Origin: DASPFV01 sp035620975
Lineage (GTDB): Bacteria > Acidobacteriota > Vicinamibacteria > Vicinamibacterales > 2-12-FULL-66-21
Reading direction: 5' to 3'
NCBI GenBank assembly: GCA_035620975.1
Contig: DASPFV010000190.1
Location: forward strand, 1 to 24,513
Length of the DNA stretch: 24,513 bases
Part shown: one piece after another, positions 15,259 to 22,197 of the stretch
Layout of the letters: every line of letters begins with the position of its first letter
Numbering within the stretch: position 1 is the first letter of the stretch
Translations under genes and position numbers: made by a program
Notes under the pieces: generated by a model
What the model saw: only the letters and a program-made list of their open reading frames with translations
Databases searched by the model: none
Told to the model about the DNA's origin: nothing

Positions 15259-15315
15259 GTCAGCCATCAGCTTGCGGCGAAAGACGCTGGTTTCCGCAAG
15301 TCGCCGATGGCTGAC
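15259..15315. repeat. Interrupted inverted repeat downstream of the ThuA gene
   Basis: GTCAGCCATC (15259-15268) plus CTTGCGG (15271-15277) pair with CCGCAAG (15294-15300) and GATGGCTGAC (15306-15315), leaving a small asymmetric bulge and a 16-base loop. It is about 50 bases past the ThuA stop and 28 bases before the hydroxyacid dehydrogenase start. It could end the ThuA transcript or be a mobile palindrome unrelated to the TGCAAGACC family. Confidence 0.6.
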
Positions 15316-15365
15316 AGTTGGCCGCTCAAGGTCCCGGAATGCCGACCCGGACGGCGAGCGTTCGG

Positions 15366-16886
15366 CTACCGCGTCCCGGGCTTCTTGCTCGGGGTGGCGT
15401 CGGCTTCGAGGTCACCCAGAACGTACTGGATGCCGGCCAGCACGTGCTCGAGGATCGGCCGGATCGCGTAGACCTTCTCGTTGTGGCCGTGAGCTTCGTA
15501 GAACACGCGGCCCTTGCCCTCGCGCCGGATCCAGCTCAAGGCGTAGTCGCCGTCGTCGCGGGGATACTGCTCCTTGGCCTTGTCTTCCGCGCTCATCTTG
15601 TCGTAGTCGACGCTCGTCAGGACGCGCAGGTTTTCGCGCGAGTAGGTCTCACGCCCGAACGTGTACGTCTCGTCGATGACCTTGAGCTGCGGCTTGCCCT
15701 TGAAGGCGGCGTTGAGCGGATGATCGGGCTCCTCGACCTTCACCCAGATCTCCTGGCCGTCGTTCCAGTGGAACTTGAAGAAGCCGCCGATCATCTGGTT
15801 GAACTCCGGCCACGTGCCGGTCTGGCGGTCGGGGACGCGCTGCTCCGGCGCCGCGGGCTGCTGGATCGGGAACCCGGTCGGACCGAGCGTCGGCGGCGAC
15901 GGCGGCGGCAGCACGGCCGCGAACCTCTGCGGAAAATCGGCCTGGCTGACCCGGCCAGCCTTCGTCGTGTCAATCTTGTCGAACCACGCCTCGGCCAGAG
16001 CCGTGAACTCCTCGCGGCTCAGCCTCTGATCGGCGTTCCTGTCGCCCTGTGCCAGCAACTGCGTCACGACCGGCGCGGCGGCGCCGCCACGTCCGCCGCG
16101 TCCGCCGCCCCGGCCCGCCCGGCCGCCTTCGCCCTCGGGCAGCGGCCGGTTCTGGTGATACGAGTCGGTCGCCGCGTGGATGCCAGCCAGCCCCTTTCCA
16201 TTCCGGACGAAGTCGAGCAGCGCCTTGCGGCGGGCGGCCGTCGCCGCGGCATCGTTCGGATCGTCGAGGAAGGCCCCCGTGGTGCTGGCCAGGAAGATGG
16301 CGTCGTACTGCTTCAGGTTCGCCTCGTTGATGTCGGCCGCATCGTAGGTAATCGTCGTGGACCACGCGCCGGTTTTCTTGCCCATCTCCTCGACCGTCCG
16401 CGCCGCCAGCGGAATCGACGAGTGCACGAACCCGGCGGCCCGACCCAGTACGAGTACCTTCCGCGGCTGTCTCGGCTTGGCGGGCGCCGTCTCGGGCAAC
16501 GCCGCCATCATGGCCTGGACATCCGACGGGTTCGGTGTCTGGTTCTGCGCTCCCCGCCCGCCGCCGAACGCACCGCCGGCGAACTGCTGCGGCGGGAGTG
16601 CCGCGTTCAACCCGCTGAGCAGCTCCTCCTGGCTGAGCGCCCCTGCCTTGGTCGTGTCCCACTCCGTGAACCATCGCTCGAAGGTGGCCTTCATCTCTTC
16701 GCGCGTGACCGCGCCGTCCTTGTTGGCGTCGGTCGCGGTGAACAGGCCCGGCGCCACGCCGCCGCGTCCGCCGCCGCCGCCACCCCGGCCGGCCGGCTGG
16801 CCCTGCGTTCCCATCAGCGGAGCCGCCAGCAGCACGGCTGCGCAGACGGCCGTCGTCCACGCCGCTGCTGAACCTGTTCGTCGCAT
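15366..16886 (-). CDS. Exported ThuA-domain protein with two EF-hand pairs, one nested inside ThuA
   Basis: This 506-residue exported protein has a signal peptide (1-27), a Gly/Arg linker (33-43) and then a first EF-hand pair. Its loop at D53-E64 is canonical (DANKDGAVTREE); the one at D77-E88 is degenerate. The ThuA domain starts at RKVLVLG (142-148) and runs to GIHAATDSYH (235-244). There it is interrupted by a Gly/Arg-rich linker (254-269), a second EF-hand pair (loops D282-E293 and D306-D317) and a Pro-rich stretch. ThuA resumes at TWPEFNQMIGGFF (358-370) and ends near residue 494. The two EF-hand pairs are clearly duplicates, sharing WF, DTTKAG and LPP. ThuA proteins act on 3-keto-disaccharides in trehalose-type utilisation. 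The start ATG 16886 has AGGAGG 4 bases upstream; upstream in-frame codons are ignored. Calcium binding and substrate are untested. Confidence 0.9.
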   Translation of the reverse strand: MRRTGSAAAWTTAVCAAVLLAAPLMGTQGQPAGRGGGGGGRGGVAPGLFTATDANKDGAVTREEMKATFERWFTEWDTTKAGALSQEELLSGLNAALPPQQFAGGAFGGGRGAQNQTPNPSDVQAMMAALPETAPAKPRQPRKVLVLGRAAGFVHSSIPLAARTVEEMGKKTGAWSTTITYDAADINEANLKQYDAIFLASTTGAFLDDPNDAAATAARRKALLDFVRNGKGLAGIHAATDSYHQNRPLPEGEGGRAGRGGGRGGRGGAAAPVVTQLLAQGDRNADQRLSREEFTALAEAWFDKIDTTKAGRVSQADFPQRFAAVLPPPSPPTLGPTGFPIQQPAAPEQRVPDRQTGTWPEFNQMIGGFFKFHWNDGQEIWVKVEEPDHPLNAAFKGKPQLKVIDETYTFGRETYSRENLRVLTSVDYDKMSAEDKAKEQYPRDDGDYALSWIRREGKGRVFYEAHGHNEKVYAIRPILEHVLAGIQYVLGDLEADATPSKKPGTR

Positions 16887-17061
16887 AAGTCCTCCTGAGC
16901 CTGGGCTCCGCCCGGAAACCGGAGCTATCGTCCTCGACATTTTGGAGAGCCGTGACGCCACCTCGGTCAGAACGGTGCCGCCACACGTCCCCACCGTGCC
17001 TGCTGAAATCGATTACAGCCCGCCGCGATTGTAATACGTCCGCGCGCCAGGCGCGCTTACT

Positions 17062-17113
17062 GGGGTCAGGTCTTGCAATAACGTACGGATGTTGCAGTGC
17101 AAGACCTGACCCC
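17062..17113. repeat. Inverted-repeat element, copy 2
   Basis: GGGGTCAGGTCTTGCA (17062-17077) and its exact reverse complement (17098-17113) flank a 20-base centre containing ACGTACG. The left half matches copy 3 at 23400 with two differences in 26 bases. The element lies 4 bases downstream of the pcaG stop codon, that is, at the 3' end of the minus-strand aromatic operon. Just beside it (17042-17056) is a separate palindrome, GCGCGCC-A-GGCGCGC. Confidence 0.9.
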
Positions 17114-17117
17114 ACCC

Positions 17118-17690
17118 TCAGAGGTCCAAGAATACTGTTTCGTGGCTGCCCTGCAGCCGGATGTCGAACAGCCAGGATCCAGAGGCCTCGGCTCGTTTTG
17201 CCGTCAGGGTCGGCCGGCGATCCTCGGGCACGAGCGCCAGGACAGCATCCTCCGCCAGCGCCGGGTCGCCGGCGAAATAGATTCGCGTGTAGATGTGGCG
17301 GAGCAGGCCCCGCATGAACAGACAGACGTTGATGTGAGCCGCCTGCAGACCGCCGCGCGGGTCCGGGACACGCCCCGGCCGAATCGTTTCGAACACGCAG
17401 GTCCCGTCTTCACCCGTCGGCAGCCGGCCGAAACCGCCAAAGCCATCCGGCAGCAAACCGCCAGGCGGAGGATAGGCACCCGAAGCGTCCGCCTGGTACA
17501 GCTCCACCATGGCGTCCGGCACGGGCGCTCCATCCCCGTCGAGGACGCGGACCTGCAGCCGGATGCGCTCACCCGGCGTATCCTGCCGCACGAGGGACCC
17601 CAGAGGGGCGTTCGTCGTGAGCCCGAAATGGAAGAACGGACCCACCGTCTGGGACCCGGTGGCGACCAGGGGCCTCTCCGGCACGGTCAC
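17118..17690 (-). CDS. pcaG: Protocatechuate 3,4-dioxygenase alpha subunit
   Basis: The 190-residue intradiol dioxygenase alpha subunit begins with the typical SQTVGPFFHFGL (13-24). VRVLDGDGAPVPDAMVELYQ and the C-terminal IRLQGSHETVFLDL follow. As in known alpha subunits, it lacks the Tyr/Tyr/His/His iron ligands, which are in the beta subunit; together they form the iron(III) enzyme that opens the protocatechuate ring to 3-carboxy-cis,cis-muconate. The start is GTG 17690, preceded by AGGAG with 5 bases spacing. It overlaps the pcaH stop as GTGA, so translation is probably coupled. It is the last gene of the operon and ends next to inverted-repeat copy 2. Confidence 0.95.
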   Translation of the reverse strand: MTVPERPLVATGSQTVGPFFHFGLTTNAPLGSLVRQDTPGERIRLQVRVLDGDGAPVPDAMVELYQADASGAYPPPGGLLPDGFGGFGRLPTGEDGTCVFETIRPGRVPDPRGGLQAAHINVCLFMRGLLRHIYTRIYFAGDPALAEDAVLALVPEDRRPTLTAKRAEASGSWLFDIRLQGSHETVFLDL

Positions 17691-18418
17691 GTGCGCTCCT
17701 CGAACGGCGTCGACGCCCGGCCGCGGAGGACGATGTCGAACCGATAGCCGAGCGCCCAGATCGGCTCGGTCAGATCGAAGTCGAACACCGAGACGAGCCG
17801 CTGCCTCGCGGCCTCGTCGGGGATCGACTGCATGATCGGATCCTGCGGGAACAGCGGATCGCCGGGGAAGTACATCTGCGTCACGAGTCGGGACGCGAAC
17901 GAGGTGCCGAAGATCGAGAAGTGGATGTGAGCCGGACGCCAGGCGTTGTGATGGTTGCGCCAGGGATACGCGCCGGGCTTGATCGTAGTGAAGCGATAGC
18001 GGCCTTCACGGTCGGTCACGATCCGGCCCGCCCCGGTGAAGTTCGGATCCAGCGGCGCGGGGTGATCGTCCTTGGCGTGAACGTAGCGCCCGGCGGCGTT
18101 CGCCTGCCAGATCTCGATCAGCGTATTTGGGACGGGCCGGCCGTCCTCGTCCAGAACCTGCCCTGCAACGATGATCCGCTCGCCGAGCGGCTCGCCCGCA
18201 TGTTGTCGCGTCAGATCATGATCGGCGTCGCCGATCGGCAGGGAGCCATACAGCGGCGCGGAGAGGTCGCGGAACGTCTCCGGGATCCTGATGAGCGGCC
18301 TTGATGGAGCGCGTCTGATGGTCGACGTATACGGTGGATAGAGCAGCGGCGGCTGGCTCCGCGCTCCGTGGACGACCATTCCCGTGGGTGCCGCCACCCC
18401 GCCCGTGTGACTGCTCAC
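17687..18418 (-). CDS. pcaH: Protocatechuate 3,4-dioxygenase beta subunit
   Basis: The 243-residue catalytic subunit carries all four non-heme iron(III) ligands: Y112 (GRYVH), Y151 (PGAYPWRNHHNAW), H164 and H166 (RPAHIHF). Their spacing equals that of the Pseudomonas enzyme (Y108, Y147, H160, H162). The N-terminal part (YPPYTSTIRRAPSRPL) is the usual PcaH dioxygenase N-domain. The start is GTG 18418, with GGAGG 8 bases upstream. It follows the CoA-transferase beta gene by 20 bases and overlaps pcaG by four. It acts on protocatechuate, which the PobA encoded at 22197 would make from 4-hydroxybenzoate. Confidence 0.96.
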   Translation of the reverse strand: MSSHTGGVAAPTGMVVHGARSQPPLLYPPYTSTIRRAPSRPLIRIPETFRDLSAPLYGSLPIGDADHDLTRQHAGEPLGERIIVAGQVLDEDGRPVPNTLIEIWQANAAGRYVHAKDDHPAPLDPNFTGAGRIVTDREGRYRFTTIKPGAYPWRNHHNAWRPAHIHFSIFGTSFASRLVTQMYFPGDPLFPQDPIMQSIPDEAARQRLVSVFDFDLTEPIWALGYRFDIVLRGRASTPFEERT

Positions 18419-18438
18419 TGAGACTTCCTCCGTGATAG

Positions 18439-19224
18439 CTACTCGACCGCCGTCGAGCCGTGGGCGCGGGCCGTTCGGGCATTCAGGTCCCGCAAGACCT
18501 CGAGCTCATGGGGAGTCGGCGGCGGGGTTTCCTCGACGCGGTCGGCGAAGCGGATCGACCAGCCGGTACGCCCCTCCACAGTCGCCCTGGTCACGCCCGG
18601 ATGCAGGCTCGCGACCTCGAATTCCTTCGTTTCCGGATCCGGCTTCATCATACAAAGATCCGTCACGATGAGCACGGGGCCGTCGGTCGGAACCCCCAGC
18701 TGGCGGCGTTCGCGGCCGGTGGCCCCGTGACCCAGAGACGTCATGAAATCGAGCTTCTGCACGAACGCGCGCGCGTTCTGACGCATGACGATGTAGATCC
18801 GGCCGCACCCGGTCGCAATCTCGGTCGCTCCGCCGCTGCCTGGGAGCCGCACCTTCGGGTGAGCGTAGCTGCCGATGACGGTGCTGTTCAAATTGCCGAA
18901 GCGATCGACCTGCGCGCCCCCCAGAAACCCTACCGAGATCCGCCCACCCTGAAGCCAGTACTGGAACATCTCCGGCACGGACACCGTGGTGAGCGCCGTC
19001 TCGCACAGCTCGCCGTCGCCGATCGACAGTGGCAGCACGGCTGGCTTCGTCTCGATCGTCCCCGATTCGTACACCAGCTTGAGCCGCGGAGCGTGCGTCA
19101 GCCGGGCGAGGTTACAGGCGGCCGAGGGCAGGCCTATGCCGACGAAGCAGATGTCATCGTCCCCGAGCGCCCTCGCCGCAGCCACCGTCATCATCTCGGC
19201 GGATGTGTACTGCTCGTCGGTCAT
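18439..19224 (-). CDS. CoA-transferase beta subunit, probable 3-oxoadipate CoA-transferase
   Basis: The 261-residue class I CoA-transferase beta subunit has the oxyanion region FVGIGLPSAACNLAR (27-41) and the catalytic glutamate E53 in YESGTIE. SIGDGELCETA and FQYWLQGGRISVGFLGGAQ are also visible. The sequence is closest in style to the glutaconate/3-oxoadipate CoA-transferase group rather than classical PcaJ. Because it sits directly upstream of pcaHG, transfer of CoA from succinyl-CoA to 3-oxoadipate is the likely role. It overlaps the alpha-subunit gene by four bases (ATGA). Other 3-oxo acids remain possible, and a separate symbol is not assigned for that reason. Confidence 0.88.
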   Translation of the reverse strand: MTDEQYTSAEMMTVAAARALGDDDICFVGIGLPSAACNLARLTHAPRLKLVYESGTIETKPAVLPLSIGDGELCETALTTVSVPEMFQYWLQGGRISVGFLGGAQVDRFGNLNSTVIGSYAHPKVRLPGSGGATEIATGCGRIYIVMRQNARAFVQKLDFMTSLGHGATGRERRQLGVPTDGPVLIVTDLCMMKPDPETKEFEVASLHPGVTRATVEGRTGWSIRFADRVEETPPPTPHELEVLRDLNARTARAHGSTAVE

Positions 19225-20072
19225 CGGCTACCACCAGCCAGCGCACGCTGCGCAAACTGCTCCGGGCCGGCGGCGTGGACGTGCGTGTCCATCCAGGCCT
19301 GAAACGACCCGCGATCCCGGCTGATCGCGTCCCACGCCACGTAGAACGCGTTGTCGCGAGCGTAGTACCCGTGGGCGTAAGAGGGGTGGGCCCCGCCCGG
19401 CACCGCGACTACCGCTCCGACGACCCAGGCCGGCAGAATCGCCGCGTTGGGACCGGTATCGAGCCGATCCACGATCTCCTCCACCGTTACGATGGACCGC
19501 CGCGCGGCGAGCACGGCCTCCTTCTGGACGCCGATGATGCCCTCGACGAGCACGTTGCCGGCGCGGTCGGCCCGCTGCGCGTGCACGATGGCCACGTCCG
19601 GGCGCAGTGCCGGTACCGCCGCCAGCTCCTCTCCGGTGAACGGGCAGCGCACGCTCCGGATGTCGGGGTTCACGGTCGGCAGATCGGAACCGCGATAGCC
19701 TCGGAAGATGGCGCACGGCAGGTCCGCTGCCCCCGCCGCGTAGGCATGCGCCATCGCGCTGTGGCTGTGTTCCTCGATCTCGAGCGGGTGCGGCCAGCCC
19801 CGCTCCACGGCGTCCCGCAGACGGTGCAGGGACCCGACACCCGGGTTGCCGCCCCAGGAGAAGATCAGCTTCCGCGCACAGCCGCTGCCGATCATCTGGT
19901 CGTAGAGCAGATCCGGCGTCATCCGGATCAGCGTCAGGTCGCGGATGCCCTGCCGGATGATCTCGTGGCCGGCAGCAAAGGGGATGAGATGCGTGAAGCC
20001 CTCGAGCGCTACCCGATCGCCCGGCTTCACGAAGCCGGCGACGGCTTCACCCAACGACAACATCTGGGCCAT
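19221..20072 (-). CDS. CoA-transferase alpha subunit, probable 3-oxoadipate CoA-transferase
   Basis: The 283-residue class I CoA-transferase alpha subunit begins MAQMLSLGEAVAGFVKPGD. It contains VALEGFTHLIPFAAGHEIIR and RKLIFSWGGNPGVGS, the CoA-binding region of this family. It is the first gene of the minus-strand operon continuing into the beta subunit and pcaHG. An in-frame ATG at 20129 would overlap the divergent quinoprotein gene, so ATG 20072 is preferred, with ATG 20063 also possible. Its start codon is only 22 bases from the start codon of the divergent gene, which leaves no room for ordinary non-overlapping promoters. No strong ribosome-binding site is visible. Confidence 0.88.
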   Translation of the reverse strand: MAQMLSLGEAVAGFVKPGDRVALEGFTHLIPFAAGHEIIRQGIRDLTLIRMTPDLLYDQMIGSGCARKLIFSWGGNPGVGSLHRLRDAVERGWPHPLEIEEHSHSAMAHAYAAGAADLPCAIFRGYRGSDLPTVNPDIRSVRCPFTGEELAAVPALRPDVAIVHAQRADRAGNVLVEGIIGVQKEAVLAARRSIVTVEEIVDRLDTGPNAAILPAWVVGAVVAVPGGAHPSYAHGYYARDNAFYVAWDAISRDRGSFQAWMDTHVHAAGPEQFAQRALAGGSR

Positions 20073-20094
20073 GTTCGGCAGTATTATCCCCTCG

Positions 20095-22197
20095 ATGAAG
20101 CCGTTCCTGATCACGTGCGTCGCCGCCATCCTGCCGTTCGTGCACGCGGCACAACGCGCCGACTCCCCGGGATATCGTCAGTGGACCGCCTACGGCGGGA
20201 GCCCGGAACAGATCCGCTACTCGAGGCTGACCCAGATCAATCGCACCACCGTGGGGGATCTCGTCGAGGCCTGGCGCTACGATCCGGGCGAGTCGGGGGG
20301 ACTTCAGACGCAACCAATCGTCGTCGACGGCATCCTGTTCGGGAACACGCCCTCCCACAAGGCTTTCGCACTCCGCGCCGACACGGGCGCGCTCCTCTGG
20401 ACCTTCGACAGCGGCATCAAGTCGCAGGGCGCCAACCGGGGCTTGATGTTCTGGGCCGATGGCGGAGACCGCCGCGTATATGCGGCGGTCGACCACTTTC
20501 TGTACGCCCTCGATGCGAAGACCGGAAAGCCCGTGGACGGTTTCGGCGAAACCGGGCGGATCGATCTGCGGCGGGATCTCGATCGCGATCCGGCCACACA
20601 GTCGGTGCGGCTCACGTCACCAGGCGTCGTCTTCCGCGATCTCCTCATCCTGGGCGGACGCGTGGGCGAAGGACTGCCGTCTTCACCGGGACACGTGCGC
20701 GCCTACGACGCCCGCAGCGGCAGGCTGCGCTGGATCTTCCGTACGATCCCGCATCCGGGGGAAGCCGGTCACGAGACCTGGTCCAAGGACTCCTGGACGT
20801 GGAACGGCGGCGCGAACAACTGGCCGGGTATGGCATTGGACGAAGCCCGCGGGATCGTCTACGTGCCGACTGGCTCGGCCGCCGCGGATTTCTACGGCGG
20901 CGACAGGATCGGCGACAACCTCTACGCCAACTCGCTCATCGCGCTGGACGCGGCAACCGGCAAGCGCATCTGGCACTACCAGTTGGTGAAGCACGACATC
21001 TGGGACCGGGATCCCCCTTCCCCGCCCAGCCTGGTCACCATCAGGCGCGACGGCCGCTCGATTGATGCAGTCGTACAGCCCACGAAGCAGGGATTCCTGT
21101 TCGTGTTCGACCGGGCGACCGGCGAGCCGCTCTTTCCCATCGAGCACCGGCCGTTCCCGGCGAGCGACGTGCCGGGCGAGGTCACGGCCGCCACCCAGCC
21201 GATCCCACTCCGGCCCGAGCCCTTTTCACGGCAACTGCTGACGCCCGATCTTCTGACGAATCGAATGCCGGAGGCGCGCAGGTGGGCTGAGGAGCAGCTT
21301 GCGACGTTTCGCAACGGCGGCCAGTTCCTGCCGTTTGCCCTCGGGCAGCAGACGGTGATTTTCCCGGGCTTCGACGGGGGCGCGGAGTGGGGCGGCTCGG
21401 CATACGACCCGGAAACGGGCATTTACTACGTGAACGCGAACGACCTCCCGTGGACGGGTGGCCTCGCGCCGGCCGAGGATCCGGCGTCTGGCCGCGGCCT
21501 CTACCGGCAGCACTGCGCCGCCTGCCATCGCGACGACCTGAAGGGCACGCCTCCGCAGATGCCGTCGCTCGTCGGCATCGGCGAGCGCCTGACGCGGGGG
21601 GAGATCGGCGGCGTGATCCGCAAAGGCGCCGGACGGATGGCGGGCCTGCCGGATCTGTCGCAGGAGGCTGTGAACGCGATCGTCGGATACCTGCTGACCG
21701 GGAAGGACGCGGAGGTCTCGCCCTCGGTCGCGCCCCGTTCGAAGTATCGATTCACGGGCTACCGCAAGTTCCTCGATCCCGATGGCTACCCCGCGGTCGT
21801 TCCGCCCTGGGGGACCTTGAACGCGATCAATCTCGAAACCGGTGATTATGCCTGGCGGATCCCGCTCGGCGAGTATCCGGAGCTGGCGGCACGCGGCCAG
21901 AGGAACACGGGCACGGAGAACTACGGGGGGCCCATCGTCACGGCAGGCGGGCTGGTCTTCATCGGCGCCACGAACTTCGATCGGAAGTTCCGCGCCTTCG
22001 ACAAGGCCACGGGCGAGTTGCTCTGGGAGACGACGCTGCCGTTCTCGGGCAACGCCACACCCGCCACGTTCGAGATCGGCGGCCGGCAGTTCGTGGTCAT
22101 TGCCGCCGGCGGCGGCAAGGGTCGGCCCAAGGAGCCATCCGGGAGCGTGTACGTGGCGTTCGCGCTGCCGCGGGAGACACAGGCACGCTCCCGCTGA
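20095..22197 (+). CDS. Exported PQQ-dependent dehydrogenase with cytochrome c inserted in the propeller
   Basis: The 700-residue quinoprotein has a signal peptide (1-22) and an eight-bladed propeller of the glucose/quinate dehydrogenase type. Evidence includes WTAYGGSPEQIRYS near the start, HDIWDRDPPSPPSL (300-313), VVQPTKQGFLFVFDRATGEP (326-345) and the PQQ-side ENYGGPIVTAGGLVFIGATN (609-628). A cytochrome c domain is inserted between blades at about 466-537, with heme motif CAACH (474-478) and probable axial M515. It would oxidise a sugar or cyclic polyol in the periplasm and pass electrons out through its own heme. It precedes pobA with a one-base stop/start overlap (TGATG) and is divergent from the pca operon, which suggests an aromatic-related substrate such as quinate or shikimate. 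Glucose is the main alternative. Confidence 0.92.
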   Translation: MKPFLITCVAAILPFVHAAQRADSPGYRQWTAYGGSPEQIRYSRLTQINRTTVGDLVEAWRYDPGESGGLQTQPIVVDGILFGNTPSHKAFALRADTGALLWTFDSGIKSQGANRGLMFWADGGDRRVYAAVDHFLYALDAKTGKPVDGFGETGRIDLRRDLDRDPATQSVRLTSPGVVFRDLLILGGRVGEGLPSSPGHVRAYDARSGRLRWIFRTIPHPGEAGHETWSKDSWTWNGGANNWPGMALDEARGIVYVPTGSAAADFYGGDRIGDNLYANSLIALDAATGKRIWHYQLVKHDIWDRDPPSPPSLVTIRRDGRSIDAVVQPTKQGFLFVFDRATGEPLFPIEHRPFPASDVPGEVTAATQPIPLRPEPFSRQLLTPDLLTNRMPEARRWAEEQLATFRNGGQFLPFALGQQTVIFPGFDGGAEWGGSAYDPETGIYYVNANDLPWTGGLAPAEDPASGRGLYRQHCAACHRDDLKGTPPQMPSLVGIGERLTRGEIGGVIRKGAGRMAGLPDLSQEAVNAIVGYLLTGKDAEVSPSVAPRSKYRFTGYRKFLDPDGYPAVVPPWGTLNAINLETGDYAWRIPLGEYPELAARGQRNTGTENYGGPIVTAGGLVFIGATNFDRKFRAFDKATGELLWETTLPFSGNATPATFEIGGRQFVVIAAGGGKGRPKEPSGSVYVAFALPRETQARSR

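Noticed and set aside
17042..17056. Palindrome GCGCGCC-A-GGCGCGC as a regulator operator
   Set aside because: It is symmetrical but made only of G and C apart from the centre, as expected by chance in GC-rich DNA. It lies behind the ThuA promoter region and beyond pcaG with no regulator gene in the window.
20072..20129. Longer CoA-transferase alpha subunit starting at ATG 20129
   Set aside because: It would overlap the signal peptide coding region of the divergent quinoprotein, and the extra 19 residues do not fit the family N-terminus.
19203..21065. Plus-strand frame of about 620 codons across the CoA-transferase genes and the quinoprotein
   Set aside because: It spans the start regions of two divergent, clearly assigned genes in a different frame and its product is Arg-rich with no domain.
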